A program made the position numbers and the translations under genes. Under the pieces are notes generated by a model, which was not told the origin of the DNA, did not search any database, and saw only the letters and a list, made by a program, of their open reading frames with translations. A stretch of 64,000 nucleotides of DNA from Methylobacterium sp. 10 (GTDB lineage: Bacteria > Pseudomonadota > Alphaproteobacteria > Rhizobiales > Beijerinckiaceae): positions 1,180,501 through 1,244,500 of the forward strand of contig NZ_KI912577.1 of assembly GCF_000519085.1 (NCBI RefSeq), in the 5' to 3' direction. Each line of letters begins with the position of its first letter. Position 1 is the first letter of the stretch. Positions 12,148-22,806 of the stretch are shown in pieces.

Positions 12148-13470
12148 ATGGCAACCGACATCATCGTCCCCACGCTGGGCGAATCCGTGAGCGAGGCCAC
12201 CATCGGCCGCTGGTTCAAGAAGCCGGGCGACGCGGTGGCGGCGGACGAGCCCCTGGTGGAACTGGAGACCGACAAGGTCACCCTCGAGGTCAACGCTCCC
12301 GCCGCCGGCGAGCTCGGTGAGATCCTGGCGAAGGATGGCGAGACCGTGGAGCCCGGCGCCCTGCTGGGGTCCATCGTCGAGGCCGGCGCCGGCGGTGGCG
12401 CGAAGGCTGCCGCTCCGAAGAAGACCGAGACCAAGGCCGAGACCCGCACCGAGGAACCGGCCAAGCCGCAATCCGAAGGGGCAACGAAGGCGCCCGCCGA
12501 GGAATCCTCCGCGGCCTACGGCAATCACGGCGATGCCGCCGCGCCGACATCCGATCGCCCGGCGGGAGATAACGGCCCGGCCGTCGCCAAGATGGCGCGG
12601 GAATCCGGCCTCGATCCCTCGACGGTGAACGGCACCGGCAAGGACGGCCGCGTCACCAAGGGCGACATGATCGAGGCGACCTCCCGGGCGCCGTCCACTC
12701 CGGCCCAGGAGCCGGCCCGTCAGGCCAAGGCGCCCTCGCCGCCGCGCCCGGCCTCGAAGCCCGACGATGCCGCGCGCGAAGAACGCGTGAAGATGACGAA
12801 GCTGCGCCAGACCATCGCGCGCCGCCTGAAGGACGCCCAGGACACGGCGGCGATGCTGACGACGTTCAACGACGTCGACATGTCCGCCGTCATGGCACTC
12901 CGCTCGCAGTACAAGGACATCTTCGAGAAGAAGCACGGCACCAAGCTCGGCTTCATGGGCTTCTTCACCAAGGCGGTGATCGGCGCCCTGAAGGACGTGC
13001 CGGCGGTCAATGCCGAGATCGACGGCACCGACCTCGTCTACAAGAACTACTACCACATCGGCATCGCCGTCGGCACCGATAAGGGCCTCGTCGTACCTGT
13101 GGTGCGCAACGCCGACGACCTCTCCATCGCCGGTATCGAGAAGACGATCGCCGGGTTCGGCAAGAAGGCGCGGGACGGCAAGCTCTCCATCGAGGAGATG
13201 CAGGGTGGCACCTTCACCATCACCAATGGCGGCATCTACGGTTCGCTGATGTCGACCCCGATCCTCAACGCGCCGCAATCGGGGATTTTGGGCATGCACC
13301 GGATTGAAGAACGTCCTGTCGTGCGTGGCGGAAAAATCGAGGCGCGGCCGATGATGTATCTCGCGCTCTCCTACGATCACCGCATCGTCGACGGGAAGGA
13401 GGCGGTGACCTTCCTGGTGCGCGTCAAGGAGGCCCTGGAGGATCCGGCACGTCTCGTGCTGGATCTCTGA
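12148..13470 (+). CDS. sucB: 2-oxoglutarate dehydrogenase E2, dihydrolipoyl succinyltransferase
   Basis: SucB is the core acyltransferase of the complex. From ATG 12148 it is 440 residues. Residues 1-80 form one lipoyl domain with lipoyl-lysine 43 in [11 protein letters not shown]. An Ala/Pro/Lys-rich linker follows. The E3/E1-binding domain ([19 protein letters not shown]) lies near 145-180 and a second flexible linker follows it. The catalytic domain ends with the active-site histidine motif [10 protein letters not shown] single lipoyl domain is normal for the succinyl enzyme. The longer upstream frame overlaps sucA and is not conserved. Confidence 0.97.
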   Translation: MATDIIVPTLGESVSEATIGRWFKKPGDAVAADEPLVELETDKVTLEVNAPAAGELGEILAKDGETVEPGALLGSIVEAGAGGGAKAAAPKKTETKAETRTEEPAKPQSEGATKAPAEESSAAYGNHGDAAAPTSDRPAGDNGPAVAKMARESGLDPSTVNGTGKDGRVTKGDMIEATSRAPSTPAQEPARQAKAPSPPRPASKPDDAAREERVKMTKLRQTIARRLKDAQDTAAMLTTFNDVDMSAVMALRSQYKDIFEKKHGTKLGFMGFFTKAVIGALKDVPAVNAEIDGTDLVYKNYYHIGIAVGTDKGLVVPVVRNADDLSIAGIEKTIAGFGKKARDGKLSIEEMQGGTFTITNGGIYGSLMSTPILNAPQSGILGMHRIEERPVVRGGKIEARPMMYLALSYDHRIVDGKEAVTFLVRVKEALEDPARLVLDL

Positions 13471-13492
13471 GACACCCGGCAGCTGCCGTCCG

Positions 13493-13514
13493 CCGGCCGC
13501 CGCAGGGCGGCCGG
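13493..13514 (+). other. GC-rich hairpin between sucB and lpdA
   Basis: A perfect nine-base stem (CCGGCCGCC pairing with GGCGGCCGG) with a four-base loop lies 20 bases after the sucB stop. No T-run follows, so it is read as an intra-operon stem-loop similar to the one after mdh. Confidence 0.5.
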
Positions 13515-13584
13515 ACGCTTCCGCGTGCGTGAACTTCGATGGTGGGGCCCGACCCGCCGAACCTACAAGCGAGTCACAAGCCTC

Positions 13585-14985
13585 ATGTCCTACGATCTCG
13601 TCGTCATCGGCACCGGCCCCGGCGGCTATGTCTGCGCCATCCGCGCCGCCCAACTCGGCCTCAAGACCGCCGTGGTGGAGAAGCGGGCGACCCATGGCGG
13701 CACCTGCCTCAATGTCGGCTGTATACCGTCGAAGGCCCTGCTTCATGCCTCCGAGGCGTTCGAAGAGGCATCCAAGCATTTCGGCGATATGGGCGTGATC
13801 GTCAGCGCGCCCGAACTCGATCTCAAGAAGATGATGTCGTTCAAGCAGGACGGCGTCGACGGCAACACCAAGGGCGTCGAGTTCCTGCTGAAGAAGAACG
13901 GGATCGACGCCTATCACGGCCTCGGCCGTGTCGCCGGCGCGGGCCGCGTCGAGGTGTTGTCGGACGATGGCGGCAACCAGATGCTGGAGACGAAGAACAT
14001 CGTCATCGCCACGGGCTCCGACGTGACGAGGTTGCCCGGCGTGACCATCGACGAGACGACCGTGGTCTCCTCCACCGGCGCCCTCGAACTCCAGGCCGTG
14101 CCGAAGAAGCTCCTCGTCATCGGCGCGGGTGTGATCGGCCTCGAACTCGGCTCGGTCTGGCGCCGCCTCGGCTCGGAGGTCACGGTGGTGGAATATCTCG
14201 ACCGCGTCCTGCCGGGCATGGACGGCGAGGTCGGCAAGCAATTCCAGCGCATCCTCGGCAAGCAGGGCATCGTCTTCAAGCTGTCCTCGAAGGTCACCGG
14301 CGTCGAGGTGAAGGACGGTGCGGCCACCGTCTCGGTGGAGCCGGCCGCCGGCGGCGAGGCCGAGAAGCTCGAAGCCGACGTGGTGCTCGTGGCCATCGGC
14401 CGCGTGCCCTACACCGATAAGCTCGGTCTCGAGACCGTCGGCGTGCAGCTCGACAACAAGGGCCGCATCCAGACGGACAGCCACTACGCCACCAACGTCA
14501 CCGGCATCTACGCCATCGGTGACGTGATCGCGGGGCCGATGCTCGCCCACAAGGCCGAGGACGAGGGCGTCGCTGTCGCCGAGTTGCTGGCCGGACAGTC
14601 CGGCCATGTGAATTACGGTGTGATCCCGAACGTGGTCTACACCTATCCCGAGGTCGCCTCGGTGGGTAAGACCGAGGAAGAACTGAAGAAGGACGGCATC
14701 GCCTACAACGCGGGCAAGTTCCCCTTCACCGCCAATGGCCGCGCCAAGGTGAACCACACCACCGATGGCTTCGTGAAGATCCTGGCGGATGCCAAGACCG
14801 ACCGGGTGCTCGGCGTCCATATCGTCGGCGCAGATGCGGGCAACCTCATCGCCGAACTGGCCGTCGCCATGGAATTCGGTGCCAGTGCCGAGGACGTGGC
14901 CCGGACCTGCCACGCCCATCCGACCCTCACCGAGGCAGTCAAGGAAGCGGCCCTCGCCGTCGGAAAGCGGGCCATCCATATCTGA
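13585..14985 (+). CDS. lpdA: dihydrolipoyl dehydrogenase (E3)
   Basis: LpdA reoxidises the lipoyl groups of the 2-oxoacid dehydrogenase complexes with FAD and NAD. From ATG 13585 it is 466 residues beginning [19 protein letters not shown] (FAD loop). The redox-active disulphide is in [16 protein letters not shown], the NAD loop is [15 protein letters not shown], and the partner catalytic histidine is in [10 protein letters not shown]. Being last in the mdh-suc operon ties this copy to the 2-oxoglutarate complex. Confidence 0.96.
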   Translation: MSYDLVVIGTGPGGYVCAIRAAQLGLKTAVVEKRATHGGTCLNVGCIPSKALLHASEAFEEASKHFGDMGVIVSAPELDLKKMMSFKQDGVDGNTKGVEFLLKKNGIDAYHGLGRVAGAGRVEVLSDDGGNQMLETKNIVIATGSDVTRLPGVTIDETTVVSSTGALELQAVPKKLLVIGAGVIGLELGSVWRRLGSEVTVVEYLDRVLPGMDGEVGKQFQRILGKQGIVFKLSSKVTGVEVKDGAATVSVEPAAGGEAEKLEADVVLVAIGRVPYTDKLGLETVGVQLDNKGRIQTDSHYATNVTGIYAIGDVIAGPMLAHKAEDEGVAVAELLAGQSGHVNYGVIPNVVYTYPEVASVGKTEEELKKDGIAYNAGKFPFTANGRAKVNHTTDGFVKILADAKTDRVLGVHIVGADAGNLIAELAVAMEFGASAEDVARTCHAHPTLTEAVKEAALAVGKRAIHI

Positions 14986-15163
14986 GGAAGGGCTACCTTT
15001 CTCATCCTTGGCCCGAGATGCCGCGAAGCGGCCTCAAGGAGGCTTCCGGGGATCGCCGCGCAAACGGTGATTCTCCTTCGGGGCCTCCGCGTCCCTCCGG
15101 CACCCCTGGATGAGGTTCCGGGTTGGAATGGGTATCCCCCCACCTCCAATGCGGAGCGGATAG

Positions 15164-15886
15164 ATGCCCTACGAGCTGTATTACTGGCCGACGATCCAGG
15201 GTCGGGGCGAGTTCGTCCGCCTCGCCCTGGAGGATGCCGGCGCCGAATACATGGATGTCGCCCGGGGGCGGGACGAGGACGGGCAAGGCCTCGGCGCCAT
15301 GACCGCGCTGATGGAAGATCCGTCGATCGCCCGGCCCGCCTTCGCGCCACCCTTCCTGCGGGACGGCGCCATCGTCATCGGCCAGACCGCGGCGATACTG
15401 CTCTATCTCGGTCCCAGGCTAGGCCTCGCGCCAGCCAGCGAAGCCGACCGCCTCTGGACCCACCAGATCCAGCTGACCATCGCCGATGTCGTGGCCGAGG
15501 CGCACGATACCCACCACCCCATCGCGGTGAGCCTCACCTACGAGGACCAGAAGCCCGAAGCTCTCCGGCGCGCGAAAGATTTTCGGGTGAACCGAATCCC
15601 GGAATATCTGGCCTGGTTCGATCATGTGCTCGGCCGCAGCGGCGGCCGGTACCTCACCGGCGAGACGATCACCTATGCCGACCTGTCCCTGTTCCAGCTC
15701 GTGGCCGGGCTGCGCTACGCCTTTCCGAGTGCGACGGAACGGTTCTTGAGGGACAATCCACGGGTCGCCGCCTTGCACGACACCGTCCGGCAACGGCCGA
15801 GGATCGCCGCCTATCTGTCGAGCCCTCGTCGTCTCCCCTTCAACGAGCAGGGGATCTTCCGGCGCTATCCAGAACTCGATCCGTAG
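15164..15886 (+). CDS. glutathione S-transferase family protein
   Basis: The 240-residue protein opens with a thioredoxin-like GST domain (YELYYWPTIQGRGEFVRLALEDAG). Its glutathione site is in DGAIVIGQTAAILLYL. The helical C-terminal domain contains the conserved capping segment LTGETITYADLSLFQLV. It resembles the sigma/alpha-like bacterial GSTs that start YYWPxxGRGE. The 3' end overlaps the convergent xerC gene by 47 bases. The substrate is unknown. It is likely outside the TCA operon, as about 180 bases separate it from lpdA. Confidence 0.9.
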   Translation: MPYELYYWPTIQGRGEFVRLALEDAGAEYMDVARGRDEDGQGLGAMTALMEDPSIARPAFAPPFLRDGAIVIGQTAAILLYLGPRLGLAPASEADRLWTHQIQLTIADVVAEAHDTHHPIAVSLTYEDQKPEALRRAKDFRVNRIPEYLAWFDHVLGRSGGRYLTGETITYADLSLFQLVAGLRYAFPSATERFLRDNPRVAALHDTVRQRPRIAAYLSSPRRLPFNEQGIFRRYPELDP

Positions 15887-16865
15887 CGCGCGTGCCCGCA
15901 CGGGGATGGGCCTGGTCGAACGCATCCATCAGGCGGGCGGCGTCGACCTTGGTGTAGAGCTGCGTTGTCGAGAGGGAGGCATGGCCGAGCAGTTCCTGGA
16001 TCGCGCGCAGCTCTCCCTGCCGGGCCAGGAGGTGGGTGGCGAAGGAATGCCGCAAGGCATGGGGGGTGGCGCTGTCCGGCAGGCCCAGCGCGCCGCGCAG
16101 GGAGGCCACCGCATACTGGATGATCCGCGGCGAGAGCTTGCCGCCCTTCACGCCCACGAAGAGAGGCCCCTCGGGGTCGAGCACGTGGGGACAGGCGGCG
16201 AGATAGGCGGCCACCGCCTCGGCCACCACGGGGAGGATCGGCACCATCCGCTCCTTGCCGCCCTTGCCCGTCACCGTCACCGAATCCACGCCGGGCACGG
16301 GAGCATCGCGACGGATGAGGCCGAGCGCTTCGGAAATGCGCAGGCCGGACCCGTAGAGCAGAGCGAGGACGGCCGCGTCCCGCGCCAGGACCCAGGGCTC
16401 GCGCGTCTCCCCGGCGCGGATGTCGATGTCGGTCAGGGCGCGGGCGGCGGCGATGGGGATCGGGCGCGGCAGGCGCCGCTCGACCTTGGGCGAGCGGATC
16501 GCGCCGAGGGCGGACACGCTGCCGTGGCCGTCCCGTTCGAGGTGGCGCGCGAAGGAGCGCAGGCCCGCGAGCGCCCGCATCAGAGATCGACCGCTCACGC
16601 CCTCCGCTCTTCTCGCGGCCATGAACCCACGGATGTCGCGCGGCCTGAGGGCGACGAGCCCGGCGATGCGCACGATACCGGTTCGGCTCTGCAGATGGCA
16701 GAGGAACTGCCTCAGGTCGCGGGCATAGGCCTCCACCGTGTTGGCGGCCATCCGGCGCTCGCGCAGCAGGCTGTCCTGCCACGCCATGGCGACGGACCGG
16801 ACCGCATCGTCGCCGGGGAAGGCGACGGCGCAGGCGTCCGGAACGGGGGGAGGGACATGGAGCAT
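15840..16865 (-). CDS. xerC: tyrosine recombinase XerC
   Basis: XerC with XerD resolves chromosome dimers at dif sites. The protein is about 341 residues from the ATG at 16865; a GTG ten codons upstream is an alternative. It has the N-terminal SAM-like DNA-binding domain (RRMAANTVEAYARDLRQFL). The catalytic core is complete: Arg in YGSGLRISEALGL, Lys in VTGKGGKERMVP, HALRHSFATH, GHASLSTT and the nucleophile Tyr in TQLYTKVD. It is a housekeeping recombinase, not a prophage integrase. It converges on and overlaps the GST gene by 47 bases. Confidence 0.92.
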   Translation of the reverse strand: MLHVPPPVPDACAVAFPGDDAVRSVAMAWQDSLLRERRMAANTVEAYARDLRQFLCHLQSRTGIVRIAGLVALRPRDIRGFMAARRAEGVSGRSLMRALAGLRSFARHLERDGHGSVSALGAIRSPKVERRLPRPIPIAAARALTDIDIRAGETREPWVLARDAAVLALLYGSGLRISEALGLIRRDAPVPGVDSVTVTGKGGKERMVPILPVVAEAVAAYLAACPHVLDPEGPLFVGVKGGKLSPRIIQYAVASLRGALGLPDSATPHALRHSFATHLLARQGELRAIQELLGHASLSTTQLYTKVDAARLMDAFDQAHPRAGTRATDRVLDSAGRSPAR

Positions 16866-17036
16866 CGCGCGGTGATCCGGGAGCGAAAAACCCACTCAAC
16901 GCCACCGAGGTTGACGAAGCGTTGCCGACGGGGCGAGTCCGTCGCGGCGGTGGCCGGCCTTTTCGCGGAACGGCATGCAGGCTAGGCGCTTGTCCAACGC
17001 ACCTGACCTCCGTCGTTCCTCCCGATCCGAGCCCGC

Positions 17037-17621
17037 ATGCCCGAGACACGCATCGTCTGCATCCGCCACGGCGAATCCACCTTCAATGCTGCCCATCGCC
17101 TCACCGGGCGCGATCCCGGTCATATCGACGCCCGACTGACGGATCGGGGCCTCACCCAGGTCGCGGCGGCCCGGGAGAGGTTGCGGGACATCCCGTTCGA
17201 TCTGGTGGTGACGTCCCCGCTCACCCGCGCCATCCAGACCACCGCCGGCATCTTCGGCGATCACCCGGCCAAGCCCGAGATCCTGGTGGAGGTGCTCCAT
17301 CGCGAATGTCAGGAGAGCAGCTGCGACGTCGGCCGTGCGGCCTCCGTGCTGAAGGCTGAATTCCCGCATCTCGATGTCGATCACCTGCCGGAGATCTGGT
17401 GGCATGCCGAGGGGGAACCGATCTCGGAGGGCGTTCACGTGGAGCCGCGCCACCTCTTCGACCGCCGCGTGGCGACGTTCCGCGACTGGTTGACCGAGAG
17501 GCGGGAGAGCACCATCGCTGTCGTCGGCCACGGCACGTTCTTCTTCCACCTCACCGGCATCTGGCTCGACAACTGCGAGACCACCGAACTCGATCTGGCA
17601 TCTGGGCCGGTGGCAGGCTGA
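17037..17621 (+). CDS. histidine phosphatase family protein
   Basis: The 194-residue cytosolic protein has the phosphohistidine motif CIRHGESTFN at residues 8-17 and the second catalytic histidine in VVGHGTFFFHLTG. It also has the substrate arginine segment VTSPLTRAIQTTAGIF. It lacks the GpmA insertion motifs, so it is a general phosphatase of the superfamily rather than a second glycolytic mutase. The substrate is unknown. It is divergent from xerC across about 170 bases. Confidence 0.88.
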   Translation: MPETRIVCIRHGESTFNAAHRLTGRDPGHIDARLTDRGLTQVAAARERLRDIPFDLVVTSPLTRAIQTTAGIFGDHPAKPEILVEVLHRECQESSCDVGRAASVLKAEFPHLDVDHLPEIWWHAEGEPISEGVHVEPRHLFDRRVATFRDWLTERRESTIAVVGHGTFFFHLTGIWLDNCETTELDLASGPVAG

Positions 17622-17646
17622 ATCGTCTGCCGGAGGCGGCAGGCGT

Positions 17647-18360
17647 TCAGGCTGCGCCTGCTCTCGCTGCATCCAGCCGTTCCCTCGCCTGGACGAGATC
17701 GATGTCGGGCGCCTGCCGCCCGATGGCGAGGGCCTGTTCGAGGATGGTCACGGCGCTGTCCCAGACGCCCTCAGTGAAGGATGCTGCACCCTCTGCGACC
17801 TCGGCCGCGCAGCGGGCATCGTTAGCCGATCTCACCGCAGCCGCCGCGCTCCGGCCTATGGCCGAGGCGAGGGCGCCCCGTCGCCAATCCCGCCGCTGGG
17901 ACGCGGCCTGCGCAACCGCGCTTCCACGCCATGCGGCATCACGGGCCGCCGAGACGCCCGCATCGAGCTCTCGCGCTTCGTCGCAACGGGCGGCGAGATC
18001 CGCGAAACCAGCCCGGTCGAGGAGCGGCGGCAGGATGCGGCGAATGCTCTCCAGGGCGAGAAACTGCATACGCCGTTCCTCTATTGGATAGATATCGGCA
18101 GAGCCGGACAGGCGCAGGACGAACGCCATCAATCGGGGGCGCTGCTCGTCCGGCATCGCGTCGTTCAGGCCGAGGGCGTAGGCGGCGAGCGGTCTCGAGA
18201 AACAGGGCGGGCAGTCCAAGGAGGAGCGGATCGTTTGGTAGGGCAAGCCTGCGGCAACGATCGCCGCCTCGTTGATGCAAGTGCCGCCATCGGGGCCGGG
18301 GAACGGGTGCGAGCCGGCCAGCAGACGCCAATGGAGGATGTGCTCGAAACCCGTTGCCAT
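17647..18360 (-). CDS. conserved protein of unknown function
   Basis: I do not recognise a named family for this 237-residue soluble protein. The N-terminal third is the most structured: HWRLLAGSHPFPGPDGGTC, then CINEAAIVAAGLPY and a CPPCF dicysteine. The two CxxC-like or Cys positions could bind metal. The C-terminal two thirds is a long Ala/Arg-rich helical region (AARDAAWRGSAVAQAASQRR). No signal peptide is seen. It converges on the histidine phosphatase gene with a 26-base gap. Confidence 0.75.
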   Translation of the reverse strand: MATGFEHILHWRLLAGSHPFPGPDGGTCINEAAIVAAGLPYQTIRSSLDCPPCFSRPLAAYALGLNDAMPDEQRPRLMAFVLRLSGSADIYPIEERRMQFLALESIRRILPPLLDRAGFADLAARCDEARELDAGVSAARDAAWRGSAVAQAASQRRDWRRGALASAIGRSAAAAVRSANDARCAAEVAEGAASFTEGVWDSAVTILEQALAIGRQAPDIDLVQARERLDAARAGAA

Positions 18361-18458
18361 GCGTGCCGGCTCCCTCTGGTTTCACGGGAAAACCCTCGCT
18401 CGAACCGACGGGGCGCGTGAAACCTGCCACGGGATCGCGCGCCGTGACGAGGAAAATC

Positions 18459-19475
18459 TCAGCCGCCCACGCCCACGGCGAGTCCCATCAGCATGGCGAT
18501 GCCCAGCACCAGGACGAAGGCTCCGGCCAGAAGCTCGAGTCCTCCCACCGCGATGGCCCCGGCCGAGCCCCGGCCGCCCGCGAGACGTAGAGCCAGGGCC
18601 TTGGCGAAGACCGCGAGACTGGCGAGCAGTCCGGTGGTGAGGGCCGTGCCCAAAGCCATGGCGAAGGTCGCCGCGATGCCCGCCGCGAGGATGCCCTGCG
18701 AGGCGGAGAAGACGAGGATGAGAATCGCGCCGGCGCAGGGGCGTGAACCGGCCGCGAGTACCACCCCCGCCCGCTCGCGCCACGAATCGAGGCGGCCGAT
18801 GACGGCCGCGTCGGTGAGGTGGACATGGCCGCAACCGGGAGTGCAGGCGGCCGGGCTCGTGCCGCGAACGAGCGTGGCCAACCGACCGGCCTTCCGCCAC
18901 GTCACCGTGAGACCGAGGATGGCGACGAGGGCAAAGCTCGCCGTCTCGATCACCGTGCCGGCCCGTGCCATGCCGGCGGCGGTGGCGTTGAGGACGAGGT
19001 TGCCGATGACGACGATGGTGATGGCGACGAGGGCCTGCAGCAGTGCGGCGGCAGCACTCAAGGAAAACCCGCGCGCCAGCGCCCGCTCCCCGGCCACGAT
19101 GTAGCCGGCGATCACCGCCTTGCCGTGGCCCGGCCCGGCGGCGTGGAAGACGCCGTAGCTGAAGCCGATGAGGACCATCGGCCCCCAGCTTCCGCCCTGC
19201 TTGATCGCCGCCACGGTGGCTTGCAGACTGCGCGAGAAGCTCGATTGCATGGCGAGCAGCCAGCCGCCGATCCCGGTGGCCGAAGGGGCGGCTTCGCGAA
19301 AGCCGATGCCGAAAGGCGAGCGTGGCGGCAGGGGAGCCACGTTGGAGCCGAAGAGCAGCGACACGGCCGCGAGGACCATGGCGATGACGGCAATGGCCGC
19401 CAGCGCCAGCGCGATCTGCCAGACGAGCCGGCCACGGCTGTGAGGGGTCGCGGCGACGGCTGCGCCTACGGACAT
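18459..19475 (-). CDS. NicO-type nickel/cobalt permease
   Basis: This inner-membrane protein (338 residues from ATG 19475) has about six to seven membrane segments. It carries the metal-binding signature FHAAGPGHGKAVIAGY of the NicO/RcnA-type nickel-cobalt transporters. A cytosolic or periplasmic loop has a Cys/His cluster (CTPGCGHVHLTD) that may bind metal. It overlaps the end of the DUF1007 gene by ten bases. This pair is common in Rhizobiales and suggests joint function in divalent metal uptake or efflux. Which metal and which direction cannot be told from sequence. Confidence 0.85.
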   Translation of the reverse strand: MSVGAAVAATPHSRGRLVWQIALALAAIAVIAMVLAAVSLLFGSNVAPLPPRSPFGIGFREAAPSATGIGGWLLAMQSSFSRSLQATVAAIKQGGSWGPMVLIGFSYGVFHAAGPGHGKAVIAGYIVAGERALARGFSLSAAAALLQALVAITIVVIGNLVLNATAAGMARAGTVIETASFALVAILGLTVTWRKAGRLATLVRGTSPAACTPGCGHVHLTDAAVIGRLDSWRERAGVVLAAGSRPCAGAILILVFSASQGILAAGIAATFAMALGTALTTGLLASLAVFAKALALRLAGGRGSAGAIAVGGLELLAGAFVLVLGIAMLMGLAVGVGG

Positions 19476-20170
19476 GCGACGATGATCCGGTTGGCGAACT
19501 GGGCGCCGTAGTTCGACGCGCTGGTGAGGGCTTCGAAGAACGCTTCCGACAGGCCCGGCTTGGCGTCGGCGGTCTTGGCATCGGCAGTCTTGGCGTCGGC
19601 CTGTTTGGGCCGGGTGATCGTGGCCGCGCAACCGGCGGGAGAGCCGACGAGGCGGGCTGTGTCCGCATCCTCGGAGAGGCTGAACGAGACGAAGTAGGTC
19701 GGATCGGCAACCTCCAATGCCGCCACCCCACGTCCCTGCGCCACCGGAGACTTCAACGGAAGGAGGAAACTCAGGGTCAGCTTGTCGCCGTCGAGCCGCA
19801 TGCGCGGCTCGACCGGATCGGCGAAGGTCTGCTCCTTGCCGCCGATCTTGAGCTTGGTGAAGTAGGCGAATTCCGCGAGGCCGGCGGTGTTGTCGGTGGC
19901 GAGTCCGGCGAGTTCGTTGGGGGAGACCGTCCCGTCGCCGTTCGCGTCGAGACCTTGTATCGCCGAGGCCGAGTAACTGGCATCGAAGGTCCAGGCATGT
20001 CGGATGCCGGTGACCTTGCCACCCTCGCCGTAATCGATCTCCGCCTTCGACGTCACCCAGACATGGGGATGGGCCGATGCCGGTGCGGCAAAGCCCAGGC
20101 CGAGGGTGAGCGCCGCCGCCCAGGGGCGAGCGAACGAGCGGGGACGGCGGTGAGCGATCGGCGAAGCCAT
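19466..20170 (-). CDS. DUF1007 family periplasmic protein
   Basis: The 234-residue protein has a clear signal peptide (PWAAALTLGLGFAAPASA) and the DUF1007 hallmark AHPHVWVTSKAEIDY at the mature N-terminus. Mid-protein DANGDGTVSPNELAGL looks like an EF-hand-type loop. A degenerate KTADAKTADAK repeat lies before the C-terminus. DUF1007 proteins are nearly always next to a NicO permease and are presumed periplasmic metal-binding partners. Here the permease follows with a ten-base overlap, giving translational coupling. Confidence 0.87.
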   Translation of the reverse strand: MASPIAHRRPRSFARPWAAALTLGLGFAAPASAHPHVWVTSKAEIDYGEGGKVTGIRHAWTFDASYSASAIQGLDANGDGTVSPNELAGLATDNTAGLAEFAYFTKLKIGGKEQTFADPVEPRMRLDGDKLTLSFLLPLKSPVAQGRGVAALEVADPTYFVSFSLSEDADTARLVGSPAGCAATITRPKQADAKTADAKTADAKPGLSEAFFEALTSASNYGAQFANRIIVACP

Positions 20171-20293
20171 GCTGGACGCTCGCGATTCAAGGTAAACAAA
20201 ATCTAAACGCGCGTTGCGAAGCCGACAGGTGATGGCACTGCCGGGCCGAACTCCTCCAATCTCAGTGGGGCGAAAGCGAGGCGTGGTTCGGGG

Positions 20294-21973
20294 TCAGGCG
20301 GCTCTGACGCTGGCGAGGAACCCGGCGATCCGTTCGTCGATGGCGAGGCTCGCCGCCGCCACGCGCCCGGCGACGATCCTCACCGATTCGGCGGCCTGCG
20401 CGCTGGAAGCGGCCGCCTCCTCGACGGTGGCGATGCCGCCGGACACCGCGTCGGCGCTGGCTTCGGCATCGGCGACACTGTCGCTGACGCGCGTGCCCGC
20501 GATCCGCTGAGCCTCGAGGGCGAGGGCCACGGCCGCATCCGCGCCCGCCATCTGGTCCATCGTTCCGCCGATCGCCTCCACCGCCCGGAGGGTATCCTGC
20601 GCGGCGCCCCGCATGGCCTCGATCTGTCCCTTGATCGCCTCGGTGGCGCCCGCCGTCTGGGCGGCGAGCGCCTTCACCTCACCGGCCACCACGGCGAAGC
20701 CCCGTCCGGCTTCGCCCGCGCGCGCCGCCTCGATCGTGGCATTGAGGGCGAGGAGATTCGTTTGTGCGGCGACGGTGGCGATGGTCTCGACCACCGTGCC
20801 GATCTCACGTCCCGCCTCGGTGAGCAAGGCGGCAGCGCGGCGCGTCGCCGTGACCTCCCGTTGCGCCAGAGCACCCAACCCGTCGCGGATGCGCGACTGC
20901 CGGTCGATCGCCTCGCTGCTGCCGGCGACGTCCGCACTGGCGGCGGCGGCCCTGCGCACCTGCTGTCCCGCGCCGGCCGCGCCCTGCGAGACGATCGTGG
21001 TCTGGTCCCGCGTGAGCCGCACGGCATCCGATACCGCTTCCGCCGCACCCGCCATGGCCTGTGCCGCGCTCGACAGGTCCTGCGCCACCGACTGAGCTTC
21101 CTGCTCGAAAGCCTGCGCAGCCGTCTCCAGGCGGGCGGCCCGCTCGGCTTCCCGTGCGGAATGGGCGAGGGCTCTGGCATCCCCCTCCACCTTCTCGACG
21201 ATGACCATCCGCAGTACGGCGATGGAGCGGGCCATGGCTCCGATCTCGTCGCGGCGTTCCGTCAAGGGAATTGTCCGCGCGAGGTCCATGGCCGCCAGGG
21301 CGTCGATGGCCGAGCCCAGCCGGGCCAGTGGTTGGCGGATCTCCTTGAGGACCAGCCAGAGGGCAAGGCCGAAGCTGGAGAGGATCACCACGCCGGAGGC
21401 CGCGAGGCTGATCATGCGGCTCCGCTCGATATCCGCCGCGGCGTCCGCCCGCTCGTCGGCGAGACGCATCAGGGTGTCCTTGCCGATCCGTGTGATTGCG
21501 GAGACCATCCTCGCGCGGCTCGCCACGGTCGCTTCGTCCGTGCCCTGGATGAGTGCGGCCTTCGGGGAAATGGTGAGGCCGAGTTCCGCCGTGTCGGTCT
21601 GATAGGCCAGGAACTCCTTGAGCATCAGATCGAGCTTGAGGCGGTCCGCATCGGAGACATGCCCGGCGATCAGGCCGAGAAAGACGTCCTTCTGCCGGGC
21701 GACCTCGGCGAGGGCGGCCTTCAGGGAGCCGAACTTGGCCTTGGCGTCCTCCTTATCGTCTGCCGTGTAGACCGTCGTCGCCGCGACCACGGTGCGTTCG
21801 ATCTCAAGGGCGAGGCCCTGGGCCGACAGGGCGCGTTCCCAGACCGAATTCATCTCGGCCGTCCGCGCCTGCTGATGCAGGACCATGCGATCGTTGAACA
21901 GGGACAAGGCGCAGGCACCGAGCGCCAGAAGCCCCATCACAGCCGCGAGTTTGTTGCCGAGGGAGAGGCGCAT
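20294..21973 (-). CDS. methyl-accepting chemotaxis protein
   Basis: The 559-residue receptor has a first membrane segment near residues 7-28 ([18 protein letters not shown]). A helical periplasmic sensor domain runs to about 185, and a second membrane segment is [25 protein letters not shown] domain follows ([20 protein letters not shown]), then a coiled-coil signalling domain with the hairpin region [25 protein letters not shown]. The ligand is unknown. No other chemotaxis genes are adjacent. Confidence 0.93.
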   Translation of the reverse strand: MRLSLGNKLAAVMGLLALGACALSLFNDRMVLHQQARTAEMNSVWERALSAQGLALEIERTVVAATTVYTADDKEDAKAKFGSLKAALAEVARQKDVFLGLIAGHVSDADRLKLDLMLKEFLAYQTDTAELGLTISPKAALIQGTDEATVASRARMVSAITRIGKDTLMRLADERADAAADIERSRMISLAASGVVILSSFGLALWLVLKEIRQPLARLGSAIDALAAMDLARTIPLTERRDEIGAMARSIAVLRMVIVEKVEGDARALAHSAREAERAARLETAAQAFEQEAQSVAQDLSSAAQAMAGAAEAVSDAVRLTRDQTTIVSQGAAGAGQQVRRAAAASADVAGSSEAIDRQSRIRDGLGALAQREVTATRRAAALLTEAGREIGTVVETIATVAAQTNLLALNATIEAARAGEAGRGFAVVAGEVKALAAQTAGATEAIKGQIEAMRGAAQDTLRAVEAIGGTMDQMAGADAAVALALEAQRIAGTRVSDSVADAEASADAVSGGIATVEEAAASSAQAAESVRIVAGRVAAASLAIDERIAGFLASVRAA

Positions 21974-22081
21974 GGACTCGTTCCGTCATCGAGAGCTTTC
22001 CCGAAGCTGATGAGGGCACCAACCTTGACGGGAGTTTAAATCGAGGCGGCTAACGAATTGGAATTCCTCATGAAAACGGAC

Positions 22082-22107
22082 GAGGCCGCCCATTTTGGGG
22101 CGGCCTC
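22082..22107 (-). terminator. hairpin terminator after the 22147-22506 gene
   Basis: A perfect ten-base stem (GAGGCCGCCC with GGGCGGCCTC) encloses a six-base loop. It lies about 40 bases downstream of the minus-strand stop at 22147. On that strand it is followed by a short GTTTTC stretch, so it probably ends that transcript and separates it from the chemoreceptor gene. Confidence 0.6.
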
Positions 22108-22146
22108 CGGTTTCGGTGTCTGGCGAGGATGCCTGAAAAGCGTGGT

Positions 22147-22506
22147 TCAGTAGGCCGTGGAATCGGCCGAGGCGACGTCGACCCGGTCGCCGCTGCGCGA
22201 GAAGGCGATGGTGGTCTCGCGCCCGTCCGAGCCGAGGGTGCCGGGCACCGAGAGATGCACCGTCTGCTCGGGGTTGAGGGTCGTCACGAGACGGATCACC
22301 TGCGGCTGATCGTGGCCGGAATTGACGCTGGCCAGGGTGGCGACGACGCGGTAGCGGCCGTTCTCCACCGTGTAATAGGCCGAACCGCGATAGGCGCCGA
22401 GATCGACGCTCTGGGCGCTCGCGGGCGAAAGCTCGGTCGCCATGGAGGCCGTGGCGGAGGCGAGGGTGAGGGCTACGGCGATGAGGACTTTGGACGAGAT
22501 GCGCAT
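22147..22506 (-). CDS. small secreted protein of unknown function
   Basis: The 119-residue protein has a signal peptide (MRISSKVLIAVALTLASATASMA). The mature part is rich in strands (YRGSAYYTVENGRYRVVATLA, VRLVTTLNPEQTVHLSVPG) and has the look of a small beta-sandwich. I do not recognise the family. It is a single gene: a terminator-like hairpin follows, and about 300 bases with no gene precede it (22507-22806), where I see nothing beyond presumed promoter sequence. Confidence 0.75.
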   Translation of the reverse strand: MRISSKVLIAVALTLASATASMATELSPASAQSVDLGAYRGSAYYTVENGRYRVVATLASVNSGHDQPQVIRLVTTLNPEQTVHLSVPGTLGSDGRETTIAFSRSGDRVDVASADSTAY

Positions 22507-22806
22507 GATGAGGAACCTGTGCGGTTACTGTCCGCCGGGAGTGCCCGTTCGGAGAGCCGGTTGCACCGGGAGATCGACATATGCGGATTTCACGCTGCGT
22601 TGCGAAGAGTGAAATGTTGCAACGCGTCAATGCCAAAAATGCATGGCTCAGGAGATAACAACTAAGAGCATGCTTGGGACGCACGGCTCAATAGTCCTGA
22701 GGACCAAACCTCCTTCTCCCCAGACCGGACGGGTCCGGCAGCCGAGTATGGATACCATCCGGGACAGGGTTCGAGAGGGTCCATGCCGCAGTGCAGCATG
22801 CGTGCC

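Noticed and set aside
15840..16865. Prophage integrase
   Set aside because: The recombinase has XerC-type features and lies 14 kb from the phage-like genes among core genes; no attachment sites are seen.
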